A stretch of 64,000 bases of DNA. Origin: Novimethylophilus sp036504375 (lineage in GTDB: Bacteria > Pseudomonadota > Gammaproteobacteria > Burkholderiales > Methylophilaceae). The DNA lies in NCBI RefSeq assembly GCF_036504375.1, contig NZ_DASXVH010000045.1, forward strand, positions 1-64,000. The letters are read 5' to 3'. This document shows, one piece after another, positions 43,956-53,484 of the stretch (position 1 is the stretch's first letter; each line of letters opens with the position of its first letter). The notes beneath the pieces were generated by a model that made no database searches, was not told the DNA's origin, and worked only from the letters and a program-made list of their open reading frames with translations. A program made the position numbers and the translations under genes.

Positions 43956-45083
43956 CTAGCTGGAAAATTGCAAATATCCGGCGTGATACCACTGGCACAA
44001 CAAATCCGTCAACTGCGGCATTTGCAGATAAGCCGGCGGCAAAGGCGGCAATACGCGCCGATCGGCCAATTGTCGCAGCATCGGCACCACTTGTTTCTCG
44101 ACCTCGAGCGCTTCCCCATTGATGAACACCTTACAGCCGTGCGTCAACATCAGGCTTTTCAGATCCAGCCGAATGCCTTTGTCGGCGAGCCGCTGCAGAA
44201 ACCTCGGCGCAGCCATGCGCCGCGGCGGAGCGAAAACGATATGCGGCTTGGGTTCGGTCAGATACTCGCCCAGAAAGCCCGAAACGTCGCTCTTGTTCCA
44301 GCGGATGGACTGCAACAGTCTTTCGACTTTGTCGATCATCCGCCCGGAAATTTCGGCAGGATGCGCCTGCAAGTCGAGGTCGGGATCGGCATACATGCCT
44401 TCGAGCCGGATGTGTTCCTGCAGATGAGCCAGGAACTGGGCGCCCAGTTCCTGCGCGGACGGCGCACGGAAGCCGACCGACCAGGTCATGCAATCCCCCA
44501 CCGCAATGCCCCAGTGCGCGCAGCGCGGCGGCAGGTAAAGCATATCGCCCTGTTCCAGCAGCCATTCCTGCTCGGTATGGAAATTTTTAAGTATGCGCAG
44601 CGGCGCGCCCTCCACCAGTTCCATATCCTGCTGCTGGCTGATGCGCCACAAGCGCTGTCCCTGCCCTTGCAGCAGGAACACATCGTAGGAATCGAAATGC
44701 GGGCCGACTCCCCCACCATCCGGTGCAAAGCTTACCATCAGGTCGTCCAGCCGCGCAGTGGGGATGAAATCGAAACACTGCAGCAGTTCCTCCCCCTCCC
44801 TCAGGAAATGGTTGACCCCCTGCACCAGCAGGCTCCAGTTCTTTTTTGGCAACCCGGCAAAACGCTCTTCCGCGAACGGGCCATGCTCCAGCCGCCAGCC
44901 GCCCCGGTTCTGCAATACCAGCCGCGATTGCGCCTCCTCCTCGCACGCCAGCCCGGCCAGTTCATCCGGGGTCAGCCAGTCGCCGAAGCCGGGGAATGCC
45001 TGACGGATCAGCAACGGCTTTTTCTGCCAATATTCCGTTAAAAATTGTTGTGCGGTAAGACCGCCCAGATGCGCAAGTTTCAT
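43956..45083 (-). CDS. RoxA-like 2-oxoglutarate/Fe(II) ribosomal protein oxygenase (cupin/JmjC)
   Basis: This 375-residue protein begins MKLAHLGGLTAQQFLTEYWQKKPLLIRQAFPGF. Its JmjC iron site is VGPHFDSYDVFLLQGQGQRLWRI (HxD) and RCAHWGIAVGDCMTWSVGFRAPS (distal His). It resembles E. coli YcfD/RoxA, which hydroxylates an Arg of ribosomal protein L16. The Met at 45092 is an alternative start. It is divergent from the peroxiredoxin gene. Confidence 0.88.
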   Translation of the reverse strand: MKLAHLGGLTAQQFLTEYWQKKPLLIRQAFPGFGDWLTPDELAGLACEEEAQSRLVLQNRGGWRLEHGPFAEERFAGLPKKNWSLLVQGVNHFLREGEELLQCFDFIPTARLDDLMVSFAPDGGGVGPHFDSYDVFLLQGQGQRLWRISQQQDMELVEGAPLRILKNFHTEQEWLLEQGDMLYLPPRCAHWGIAVGDCMTWSVGFRAPSAQELGAQFLAHLQEHIRLEGMYADPDLDLQAHPAEISGRMIDKVERLLQSIRWNKSDVSGFLGEYLTEPKPHIVFAPPRRMAAPRFLQRLADKGIRLDLKSLMLTHGCKVFINGEALEVEKQVVPMLRQLADRRVLPPLPPAYLQMPQLTDLLCQWYHAGYLQFSS

Positions 45084-45160
45084 GAGACGCATGATAGCGC
45101 TTGCGTCTCATCGCTGGAAATGGTTTAAAATGGTTCTCGACGCCTCCCTCACGAGAAACT

Positions 45161-45622
45161 ATGCCGCATCCCGGTTCCCACGCTCCAGATTTCACGTTGC
45201 CCGATGCCGACATGGGACTGGTGAAACTCTCCCGCTACAAAGGCAAAAATGTCGTTCTTTATTTCTATCCCAAAGACGACACTCCGGGCTGCACCATGGA
45301 AGCTATCGAGTTCAGCGACATGGAAGAAGAGTTCGCCGGGTATGACACCGTGATCCTCGGCATTTCGCGCGACGACTGCATCAGCCATGCGGATTTTCGC
45401 GACAAGCACGGCCTGGCGGTGCAATTGCTCGCCGACGTGGACGGCAAGGTGTGCGAAAAATATGGCGTATGGCGGGAAAAGGAAAAAGATGGCGTGCGCA
45501 AGATGGGCATCGTCCGTTCCACTTTCATCATCGACAAACAGGGCATGCTGCGCCACGCATTTTATGGCGTCACCGCCAAAGGGCACGCGGCGGAAATATT
45601 AAATCTCATCAAGGAATTGTAA
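45161..45622 (+). CDS. Peroxiredoxin, BCP/PrxQ family
   Basis: This 153-residue thioredoxin-fold peroxidase has the peroxidatic Cys in DDTPGCTMEAIEF. The Cys normally five residues later (TPGCTxEAC) is Ile here, so the protein must work as a 1-Cys enzyme or use Cys in DDCISHADF or KVCEKYGVW. The Thr and Arg of the active site (GIVRSTFIIDKQG) are kept. Start 45161 (MPHPGSHAPDF) matches the family. It overlaps the next gene (TAATG). Confidence 0.92.
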   Translation: MPHPGSHAPDFTLPDADMGLVKLSRYKGKNVVLYFYPKDDTPGCTMEAIEFSDMEEEFAGYDTVILGISRDDCISHADFRDKHGLAVQLLADVDGKVCEKYGVWREKEKDGVRKMGIVRSTFIIDKQGMLRHAFYGVTAKGHAAEILNLIKEL

Positions 45623-46104
45623 TGAAGATCGCAATGAACACCGTTGTTTCCATTTCCTACGAGCTGCGCGACGGCGATGGCGCACTGCTGGACTCCTCCG
45701 CCGACCATCCGGTCAGCTACCTGCATGGCGGCTATGACGGCATTTTCCCCAAGGTGGAAGAAGAACTGCACGAAAAAAGCATAGGGGATACGCTGGAACT
45801 GACACTGGAACCGACGGATGCTTTCGGCGATTATGACGAGGAACTGGTACAGATCGAACCGGCTTCGGCTTTTCCCTCCGAACAACTGGAAGTCGGCATG
45901 CAGTTCGAAGGCGAAGACCAGCATGGCGACGTCATTCTCTATACCGTCACCGACATCGCCGACGGCAAAGTGGTGGTCGACGGCAATCATCCATGGGCCG
46001 GCGAGCGCCTGCAGTTCAAGTGCACGGTGACCGGCGTGCGCCCCGCCACCAAAGAGGAAATCAACCACGGCCACACGCATGGCGAAGGCGGGCACCATCA
46101 CTAA
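45622..46104 (+). CDS. slyD: FKBP-type peptidyl-prolyl isomerase, SlyD-like
   Basis: This 160-residue prolyl isomerase/chaperone has the FKBP domain (VVSISYELRDGDGALLDSSADHPVSYLHGGYDGIFPKVEEEL) and an inserted IF chaperone flap (YDEELVQIEPASAFP). The His-rich tail HGHTHGEGGHHH can bind nickel. Its start overlaps the peroxiredoxin stop, so the two are coupled. Confidence 0.93.
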   Translation: MKIAMNTVVSISYELRDGDGALLDSSADHPVSYLHGGYDGIFPKVEEELHEKSIGDTLELTLEPTDAFGDYDEELVQIEPASAFPSEQLEVGMQFEGEDQHGDVILYTVTDIADGKVVVDGNHPWAGERLQFKCTVTGVRPATKEEINHGHTHGEGGHHH

Positions 46105-46142
46105 GTTGCGCTAGCACGGGAGCGCCTGGGTCAACGGCGCTC

Positions 46143-46451
46143 CTACCTGCGCACCGCATCGAGGCTGATTACCGCCTCGTTGCTCACCACTTCCGCGCTG
46201 TGCACAACGCCGCGCGGCACTTCCAGCAAATCGCCCGCTTCCAGCATTACCGTCGCGCCTTCCATGCCCATGCGGAAACGCCCGGCGAGCACGCCGTCGA
46301 TTTTGTCGACGCCATGCGTATGTGGCGGAAAATACGTGCCCGGCGGATAGACATAGCGGCTGACGCCATACCCCATGGCTTCCAGCTTGCTGCGCATTGC
46401 CGCCTCGGTCAGCGGGCCGTCTCGGCTTGCATCCCAGTGCATCGGCTTCAT
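46143..46451 (-). CDS. Small cupin-domain protein
   Basis: This 102-residue single cupin has motif 1 PGTYFPPHTHGVDKIDGVLAGRFRMGM and motif 2 GDLLEVPRGVVHSAEVV. The metal-binding His residues are present. The start at 46451 overlaps the mutS stop (ATGA). The ligand is unknown. Confidence 0.87.
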   Translation of the reverse strand: MKPMHWDASRDGPLTEAAMRSKLEAMGYGVSRYVYPPGTYFPPHTHGVDKIDGVLAGRFRMGMEGATVMLEAGDLLEVPRGVVHSAEVVSNEAVISLDAVRR

Positions 46452-49021
46452 AGCAATCCTTTCAAGCGATACAAGGCCTCCAAGGCTTCTTTCGGACTGA
46501 GGTCGTCCGGGTCGATATCCAGCAGCGCCTCCAACGCCGGCGCGGGTGCGGGCTCGGCGGCTGCGGGAGCAGCGAACAGATCGGGTTGCGGCCCGGCCTG
46601 GATGCTTTGCTGTTCCAGTTGCACCAGCCGGCGTCTGGCCGCCGCGATGACGGATTTGGGGATGCCCGCCAGCTGCGCCACCTGCAAGCCGTAGCTCTGG
46701 CTCGCCGGGCCTTCCTCGACGCTGTGCAGGAACACGATGCCGTCGCCGTGTTCGACCGCATCCAGATGCACGTTGGCGACCTGCTTGTAGTCTTCGGTGA
46801 GGCGCGTCAATTCGAAATAGTGGGTCGCAAACAAGGTATAACTGCGGTTGCGTTCCAATAAATGCCTGGCGCAGGCCCACGCCAGCGCCAGCCCGTCGAA
46901 AGTGGACGTGCCGCGGCCGATCTCGTCTAACAGCACCAGGCTATGCTCGCCGGCGTTATGCAGAATATTGGCGGTTTCGGTCATTTCCACCATAAAGGTG
47001 GATCGCCCCCCGGCCAGATCGTCGGAGGCGCCGATGCGGGTGAAGATGCGGTCCACCGGGCCTATTTGGGCCGATTGCGCCGGCACGAAACAGCCGCAAT
47101 GCGCCAGCAGCACGATCAGCGCGGTCTGGCGCATGTAAGTGGACTTGCCGCCCATGTTGGGGCCGGTGATCAAGAGTAGCTGGCGGAATGGCGATAGCGT
47201 CGTGTCGTTGGCGATGAAAGGCTGCGCCAGTTGCTCCACCACCGGATGGCGCCCGCCGCGGATGTTGATGCCGGGCTCGCCGCTGAACTGCGGGCAAACG
47301 TAATTGAGCGCCTCGGCGCGTTCGGTGAAACAGGCCAGCACGTCCAGTTCGGCCACCGCGGCGGCATTTTGCTGCAACCGGGCGATATGCGGCGCGAGAC
47401 TATCCAGCACCTCCTCGTACAAGGCCTTTTCCCGCGCCAGCGCGCGCTCGTTGGCCGACAGCACCTTGTCCTCGAATGCCTTGAGTTCCGGCGTGATATA
47501 GCGCTCGGCGTTCTTCAGCGTCTGGCGCCGGCGGTATTCCGGCGGGGCATTCTCCGCCTGCGCGCGGGAGAGTTCGATGTAGAAGCCGTGCACGCTGTTG
47601 TACTCGACCTTGAGCGCGGCGATGCCGGTGCGCTCGCGCTCCTGCGCCTCGTATTGCAGCAGGTAATCCCCGCAATTGGCTTGCAGCGCGCGCAGCTCGT
47701 CCAGTTCGGCGTCGAAACCGTCGGCGATCACGCCGCCCTCGCGCAATACCGCGGCGGGTTCCGGGCGAATCGCACGCTCCAGCACTTGGCTGGCGTCGGG
47801 CGGCGCGGTTAAGTACCCGGCCAATTGCAGCAGCCGTCCCTGGCTTCCGGCTAGCGGAGCTGCCAGCGCAGGCAGCAGTTTCAGGCTTTCGCGCAACGCG
47901 GAAAGGTCGCGCGGCCGGGCCGTGCGCAACGCCACGCGGGCGGTGATGCGCTCGACATCGCCGATCTGTCTCAATACGGGCCGCAAGCGCTCATGCAGGC
48001 CGCTGCCGCGCAATTCCTCGATCGCGGCATGGCGTGCGGCAATCGCGACCCGATCGCGCAGCGGATGGTGCAGCCAGTAGCGCAGCAGCCGCGTGCCCAT
48101 CGCGGTGCAGCTGGTATCGAGCAGTGAATGCAGGGTGGGCGCCGGCTCGCCGCGCAGGGTCTGGTCGATTTCCAGGTTGCGCCTTGTCGCGGCGTCAAGC
48201 TGGATGAATGCGCTCTGCTGCTCGGCAGAAAGCCCGAGGATGTGCGGCAGCGCGCCGCGCTGGGTGTTGTGCACATAGTCCAGCAGCGCCCCGGCGGCGG
48301 CGATCGCGGCGTGCATGCCGTCGACGCCGAAACCGGAGAGATCATGGGTGCCGAACTGGCGGGTCAGGGTCTGCAGCGCACTGTCGAGGTCGAACTGCCA
48401 GGGCGCCAGGCGCTTGCGCGCGCATTTCAGGGTTTCCAGCAGCGGATGGCGCAGATCGTCCGGCAGCAGCAATTCCGCCGGGGCGATGCGCTCCAGCTCG
48501 TGCGCCAGCGCATGCTCCGCCGCTTCGCACAGCACGAAAGCGCCGGAAGCCAGATTGATGCGCGCCAGCCCCAGCTGCCCTTCATGCACGCACAAGGCCA
48601 GCAGCACGTTGTCGCGCGCGTCGTCCAGCAAGGCACTGTCGGTGAGCGTGCCGGGCGTGATGATGCGCGCCACCTTGCGCTCCACCGGGCCTTTACTCAG
48701 GGCGGGGTCGCCCACCTGTTCGCAGATGGCCACCGCCTCGCCCAGCTTCACCAGCTTCGCCAGATACTGCTCCACCGCGTGATAAGGCACCCCGGCCATC
48801 TTGATCGGCTCGCCGTTGCTGGCGCCGCGCCGGGTCAGCGTGATATCCAGCAAGCGCGCGGCTTTTTCCGCATCCTCGAAAAACAGCTCGTAGAAATCCC
48901 CCATGCGGTAGAACAGCAGCATGTCGGGGTGCTCCGCCTTGATGCTCAAATACTGCTGCATCATCGGCGTATGTTTTTGCAACCCCTGAGCAGCCGTGAT
49001 TTGAGTATTGATCTGGTTCAA
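46448..49021 (-). CDS. mutS: DNA mismatch repair protein MutS
   Basis: This 857-residue protein has the mismatch-recognition domain with Phe-x-Glu (YRMGDFYELFFEDA near residue 40). Connector, lever and clamp domains follow, then the ABC ATPase with Walker A LLITGPNMGGKSTYMRQTA, Walker B SLVLLDEIGRGTSTFDG and a C-terminal dimer helix. All motifs are intact. Confidence 0.98.
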   Translation of the reverse strand: MNQINTQITAAQGLQKHTPMMQQYLSIKAEHPDMLLFYRMGDFYELFFEDAEKAARLLDITLTRRGASNGEPIKMAGVPYHAVEQYLAKLVKLGEAVAICEQVGDPALSKGPVERKVARIITPGTLTDSALLDDARDNVLLALCVHEGQLGLARINLASGAFVLCEAAEHALAHELERIAPAELLLPDDLRHPLLETLKCARKRLAPWQFDLDSALQTLTRQFGTHDLSGFGVDGMHAAIAAAGALLDYVHNTQRGALPHILGLSAEQQSAFIQLDAATRRNLEIDQTLRGEPAPTLHSLLDTSCTAMGTRLLRYWLHHPLRDRVAIAARHAAIEELRGSGLHERLRPVLRQIGDVERITARVALRTARPRDLSALRESLKLLPALAAPLAGSQGRLLQLAGYLTAPPDASQVLERAIRPEPAAVLREGGVIADGFDAELDELRALQANCGDYLLQYEAQERERTGIAALKVEYNSVHGFYIELSRAQAENAPPEYRRRQTLKNAERYITPELKAFEDKVLSANERALAREKALYEEVLDSLAPHIARLQQNAAAVAELDVLACFTERAEALNYVCPQFSGEPGINIRGGRHPVVEQLAQPFIANDTTLSPFRQLLLITGPNMGGKSTYMRQTALIVLLAHCGCFVPAQSAQIGPVDRIFTRIGASDDLAGGRSTFMVEMTETANILHNAGEHSLVLLDEIGRGTSTFDGLALAWACARHLLERNRSYTLFATHYFELTRLTEDYKQVANVHLDAVEHGDGIVFLHSVEEGPASQSYGLQVAQLAGIPKSVIAAARRRLVQLEQQSIQAGPQPDLFAAPAAAEPAPAPALEALLDIDPDDLSPKEALEALYRLKGLL

Positions 49022-49102
49022 CTTTTGATCCTGCTTTTAAAGGTTTAACTCGCGCCGGAAGTGTAGCCCGGAGACTTTCGGCGTGCCATCGGATAACGCC
49101 GG

Positions 49103-51640
49103 TTATGCATCGCTCCCGAAACCGCCGAAACGCCGGGCAGTTTCAAACGCGGCAATGCAGACAGCGCCGGCAATCCCCATAATGGCCAGATCGGCCGGCT
49201 GCAATGCACCGAAATAAAACAATGCGCGCAAGCCGGGAACGACCAGCACCAAGGTCATGAATAATACCGCACCACCGATGACCCACCACAACGCACGATT
49301 GCGCGTGCCCAGCGTTGCCAGAATACTGCGGGAACGCGAACGGCTGGCGAAAATCAGCCCGAGGTTGGCGATCACCATGGTGCTGAAAGTGAGTGCGCGC
49401 GCCGCGTCTGCACTGCGGCCGAAATGCCGGGCGCCGATGTAAACAGCCAGCAATGTCGCCAGCAGGGCCATCCCCTGCAGCAGACCCAACAGCATGATAT
49501 GGCGGTCGAATAGCGATGCCGCGGGTGAACGCGGCGGACGCCTCATGATGTCGGCCTCATCCGGTTCCGCCTCGAACACGATGGAGCAGGCCGGATCGAT
49601 GATCAGCTGCAGAAACAAAATATGCACCGGCAGCAATAACAGAGGCCACCCAAGCGCAACCGGCAGTACCGATATGCCGACAATGGGCACATGGGCACCG
49701 ACCAGGAAGGTAATCGCTTTGCGCAGATTATCGAAAATGCGCCGCCCCATCCTGACGGCAGCGACAATCGAGGAAAAATCATCGTCCAGCAGCACCAGGT
49801 CGGCCGATTCCCGCGCCACATCGGTGCCGTGCGCCCCCATGGCGATGCCGATATGCGCAGCTTTCAGCGCCGGCGCATCGTTCACGCCATCGCCCGTCAT
49901 CGCCACGATCTCGCCGCCCGCCTTGAGCGCATTGACCAGCCTGAGTTTCTGTTCCGGCATGGTGCGGCAGAATACATGCACGTGCTTCACCCGTGCTTGC
50001 AGTTCGGCATCATTCAGGCTGTCCAGTTCGTCCCCGGACATCATGCCGCCCTCGGCCCTGAGCCCAACCTGACGCGCGATGCTGAGCGCGGTCGCAGGAT
50101 AATCGCCGGTGATCATGATGACCCGCATGCCGGCTGCATGGCTTTCCTCGATCGCAGCCGGCACCGCGGGACGGATCGGGTCGGCCAGCCCGAGCAGGCC
50201 GAGGAATTCGAACTCGAAATCGTGCTGAATCGCCGGCAGATCGGCCTTGCGAAAAGACGCGCGGGCCACGCCCAGCACCCGCAGTCCCTGTTCCGCCATG
50301 GCCGTCGCCTCTGTGGCCAGCACCGCGCCGCGGTCATGGTCCAGGTGGCACAGGTCGATAATAGCCTCGGGCGAACCTTTGGCGGCGATCACGTAGTGTT
50401 CGCGGTCGGGGGACTGCCATACGCGCGACATTGCCAGCAGCCCGGAGGATAGCGGATACTCCTCGACCAGGGTCCAATCCTGATGGATGTGTTCGGTGCC
50501 CTGCAGCGCCTCGCGCGTGGCCCGGTTGATCGCCCGCTCCATCGGATCGAAAGGATCGCGATGGCTGGCCAGCATGCCGAATTCCAGCACTTCATGAAAC
50601 GTTTCCGGCAGCTGTCCATGCTGGGCAAAATCGAAGCGCTCGGCGTGCGCATACAACTTGGCCAATGCCATGCGGTTTTGCGTCAAAGTGCCGGTCTTGT
50701 CCACGCACAGCACGGTTGCCGCCCCCAGCATCTCGATCGCGGGGATATGCCGCGTCAGCACCTGCTTTTGCGCCATGCGCCAGGCGCCCAGCCCCAGGAA
50801 CAACGTCAGCACGACCGGCAGCTCTTCCGGCAGCAGCGCCATCGCCAGCGTAATGCCGACCAGAAAGCCATTGAGCCAATCGCTGCGCGTCGCCCCGTAG
50901 AGGGCCCCTGCCGCCACGGCCAGTATCATGCCGACCCAGGCGGCGCGCGTGACTATCATCCTGGTTTCGCGCTGGATGCGCGTCGGCTCCGGCGCCACGC
51001 CTGCCAGGCTCTTGCCGATGGCGCCAAGCGCGGTCTGCTGGCCGACCGCCAGAACCTGCGCAATGCCCCGGCCCTGGACAAGCAGCGTACCTGAAAACAG
51101 ATAAGACAGATTGTCGCCACCCGGCCGGCTCATCTGCGCAGGCCTTGCTTCCGCCGCCGTTTTGCGCACCGGGGCCGATTCGCCGGTCAATAAGGATTCG
51201 TCGATGGAGACGTTAGTGCCGGACAGCAGCACGGCATCGGCAGGAACCCGGTCGCCCTCGCTTAACACCAGCAGGTCGTCGCGCACCACCTCGCGACCGG
51301 GAATGCGGTGTTGCGCGCCGTCGCGAATCACCACCGCACGCGGGCTGGAAAGATCGCACAAGGCCTGCAGCGCCCGCTCGGTCTTGCGTTTCTGAAAGAA
51401 GCTGATGGCGATGATGACGAAGACAAATCCGAGCAGCATCATCGCCTCGCCCTTGTCTCCCAACATCAGGTACAGCGAACCGCAGGCGATCAGCAGCAGG
51501 AACATCGGCTCTTTCAGCACATCCAGCGCGATGCCGAACGGGCTGCGCGGCTCTGCCGACGGAAGCTGGTTGTAGCCCTCCCGCGCCAGCCGCACAGATG
51601 CCGCCTGATGCGAAAGTCCGTGCCGGATATCGATGGCCAC
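49103..51640 (-). CDS. P-type cation-transporting ATPase (P2-like, calcium/magnesium type)
   Basis: This 845-residue pump has a cation ATPase N-terminal domain (GLSHQAASVRLAREGYNQLP) and the actuator LLTGESAPV. The phosphorylation site is CVDKTGTLTQNRM, the hinge is VAMTGDGVNDAPALK, and about ten membrane helices are predicted. The M4 region LALLPEELPVVLTLFLGLGAWRMA has PEE(L)P, as in P2A/PMR1-like bacterial pumps. No heavy-metal domain is present. The ion is not certain. Confidence 0.93.
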   Translation of the reverse strand: MAIDIRHGLSHQAASVRLAREGYNQLPSAEPRSPFGIALDVLKEPMFLLLIACGSLYLMLGDKGEAMMLLGFVFVIIAISFFQKRKTERALQALCDLSSPRAVVIRDGAQHRIPGREVVRDDLLVLSEGDRVPADAVLLSGTNVSIDESLLTGESAPVRKTAAEARPAQMSRPGGDNLSYLFSGTLLVQGRGIAQVLAVGQQTALGAIGKSLAGVAPEPTRIQRETRMIVTRAAWVGMILAVAAGALYGATRSDWLNGFLVGITLAMALLPEELPVVLTLFLGLGAWRMAQKQVLTRHIPAIEMLGAATVLCVDKTGTLTQNRMALAKLYAHAERFDFAQHGQLPETFHEVLEFGMLASHRDPFDPMERAINRATREALQGTEHIHQDWTLVEEYPLSSGLLAMSRVWQSPDREHYVIAAKGSPEAIIDLCHLDHDRGAVLATEATAMAEQGLRVLGVARASFRKADLPAIQHDFEFEFLGLLGLADPIRPAVPAAIEESHAAGMRVIMITGDYPATALSIARQVGLRAEGGMMSGDELDSLNDAELQARVKHVHVFCRTMPEQKLRLVNALKAGGEIVAMTGDGVNDAPALKAAHIGIAMGAHGTDVARESADLVLLDDDFSSIVAAVRMGRRIFDNLRKAITFLVGAHVPIVGISVLPVALGWPLLLLPVHILFLQLIIDPACSIVFEAEPDEADIMRRPPRSPAASLFDRHIMLLGLLQGMALLATLLAVYIGARHFGRSADAARALTFSTMVIANLGLIFASRSRSRSILATLGTRNRALWWVIGGAVLFMTLVLVVPGLRALFYFGALQPADLAIMGIAGAVCIAAFETARRFGGFGSDA

Positions 51641-51651
51641 GAGTTGGCAAC

Positions 51652-51765
51652 CTATGCCAGGCGTCGCACCAGCTTGTCATGGTAGCCGGTCTCGAATTGC
51701 AGGCCGGCGCCGCGCGCGGCGGCCCCGCTGATCCGTTGCTCGACAATGGCCTCGAACGCGTGCAT
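51652..51765 (-). CDS. Possible 37-residue small protein
   Basis: The gap between suhB and the P-type ATPase gene holds the frame MHAFEAIVEQRISGAAARGAGLQFETGYHDKLVRRLA. It has protein-like charged helices and no recognised family. It could be a remnant or a small protein expressed with the ATPase gene, whose start lies 11 bp after the stop. No strong ribosome site is seen. Confidence 0.3.
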   Translation of the reverse strand: MHAFEAIVEQRISGAAARGAGLQFETGYHDKLVRRLA

Positions 51766-51770
51766 GGACG

Positions 51771-52592
51771 TCAAGCTTTGGTTTTGAGTTCCACAGTCTT
51801 GAGATCCACGGTCAGGTGCGGCGCCAACACTTGCAGCATCTGGCCGAACACCTTGGGAGTTCCGGCGACGATGTTGCCGGTTGCGAGCCAGCTTTCGTTA
51901 CCCTCGAAATCGCCCACCAGCCCGCCGGCCTCGGCGACCAAAAGCCCGCCGGCGGCGATATCCCATTTGGACAGGCCGATCTCCCAGAAGCCGTCATACC
52001 AGCCGGTAGCGACATAGGCGAGATCGAGCGCAGCGGAACCCGGACGGCGCAGTCCGGAAGTCTTCAGCATCATGTCCTTGAACATCGCCAGATAGGTATC
52101 GATATGGGCAAAATCGCGGAACGGCAAACCGGTGCCGATCAGCGACTCCTGCAGCCTGGTACGCTTGCTGACGCGGATGCGGCGGTCGTTGAGGAAAGCG
52201 CCGCGGCCTTTGGTAGCGGTATAAAGATCGTTGCGGTTGGGGTCGTAGATCACCGCCTGCTCCAGCACGCCGCGATGCTGCAAGGCAATGGAAATGCAGT
52301 ATTGCGGAAACCCATGCAGAAAATTGGTGGTGCCGTCGAGCGGATCGATAATCCACAGAAAGTCGCCGTGCTCTCCCACCGCTCCCGATTCCTCGCCCAG
52401 GACTGCATGGCTGGGATAAGCCTCATGCAGGGTTTCGATAATGGCCTGCTCGGCAGCGTGATCGACCTCGCTGACATAATCGTTGTGCGTCTTGTTGCGC
52501 ACCTGGAGAATGTCGAGATTTTGCGAAGCGCGGGTAATGATGGAACCTGCGCGGCGGGCGGCTTTTACCGCCGTATTCAGCATGGGATGCAT
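51771..52592 (-). CDS. suhB: Inositol-1-monophosphatase family protein SuhB
   Basis: This 273-residue Mg-dependent phosphatase has metal sites in GEESG, DPLDGTTNFLHGFP and the C-terminal SKWDIAAGGLLVAEAGG. Besides inositol monophosphatase activity, SuhB takes part in rRNA antitermination in enterics. Start 52592 (MHPMLNTAVKAARRAG) matches SuhB; an upstream Met at 52610 is less likely. It is divergent from trmJ. Confidence 0.96.
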   Translation of the reverse strand: MHPMLNTAVKAARRAGSIITRASQNLDILQVRNKTHNDYVSEVDHAAEQAIIETLHEAYPSHAVLGEESGAVGEHGDFLWIIDPLDGTTNFLHGFPQYCISIALQHRGVLEQAVIYDPNRNDLYTATKGRGAFLNDRRIRVSKRTRLQESLIGTGLPFRDFAHIDTYLAMFKDMMLKTSGLRRPGSAALDLAYVATGWYDGFWEIGLSKWDIAAGGLLVAEAGGLVGDFEGNESWLATGNIVAGTPKVFGQMLQVLAPHLTVDLKTVELKTKA

Positions 52593-52650
52593 AGTTTGGC
52601 TAAAGAGCAATTAAAATAAGGCGACATTTTAACCTACCGTCCACCACCCC

Positions 52651-53364
52651 GTGAATAAACTCAACAACATCCGCATCGTACTCTGCCAGACCAGCCATCC
52701 CGGCAACATCGGTTCCGCCGCGCGCGCCATGAAAACCATGGGCCTGTCGCGCCTCCACCTGATCAAGCCGCGCAAGTTTCCCCATGCGGAAGCCGTTGCG
52801 ATGGCCTCCGGCGCGACGGACGTGCTGGAAAACGCGCAAATTTTTGACACGCTGGATGACGCGCTTGCCGGTTGCGCGCTAGTGATCGGATTGACCGCAC
52901 GCCAGCGTGAATTGTCGCATGCCGCAATCTCGCCGCGCGCCGCTGCGGCCGAAGCTCTGGCGATCGCCGCCGATCTTGAAGTGGCGCTGGTGTTCGGCGG
53001 CGAAACCAGCGGATTGTCGAATGAGGAGTTGATCCGCTGCCAGCGCCTGGCGCATATTCCCGCCAATCCCGATTATTCATCGCTCAATCTGGCGGCAGCG
53101 GTGCAAGTACTGGCTTATGAGTTGCGGGTTGCCTCGGAAGAAGCGCCGCAGGCGGGCGGAAAACGTTTACAACCAGCAACCCATGATGAGGTTGAGGGAT
53201 TTTATATCCATCTGGAACAAACGCTGATTGCTATCGGCTTTCTTGATCCCGCGCTGCCCAAGCGCCTGATGCTACGGCTGCGCAGACTATTCACCCGGGC
53301 AGGACTGCAAAAGGAAGAAGTGAATATTTTGCGTGGAATTTTGAAATCCATTGCAGAAAAATAA
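52651..53364 (+). CDS. trmJ: tRNA (cytidine/uridine-2'-O-)-methyltransferase TrmJ
   Basis: This 237-residue SPOUT-fold enzyme methylates position 32 of tRNA. Its motifs are IVLCQTSHPGNIGSAARAMKTMG, ALVFGGETSGLSNEEL and HIPANPDYSSLNLAAAVQVLAYEL. It starts with GTG at 52651. Next to suhB and cysE, it is in the usual gammaproteobacterial/betaproteobacterial neighbourhood (suhB-trmJ-cysE-iscR). Confidence 0.96.
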   Translation: MNKLNNIRIVLCQTSHPGNIGSAARAMKTMGLSRLHLIKPRKFPHAEAVAMASGATDVLENAQIFDTLDDALAGCALVIGLTARQRELSHAAISPRAAAAEALAIAADLEVALVFGGETSGLSNEELIRCQRLAHIPANPDYSSLNLAAAVQVLAYELRVASEEAPQAGGKRLQPATHDEVEGFYIHLEQTLIAIGFLDPALPKRLMLRLRRLFTRAGLQKEEVNILRGILKSIAEK

Positions 53365-53484
53365 TGTCAGAACCGGGTGTTAAGCCATTAATGTGGGATT
53401 GAACCGGGATCAGTCGCGGCCTACCATCGTTTGTGGCAAAATACCAAATTAAACCTTACGTATCCAGACATAATATTTACACTC

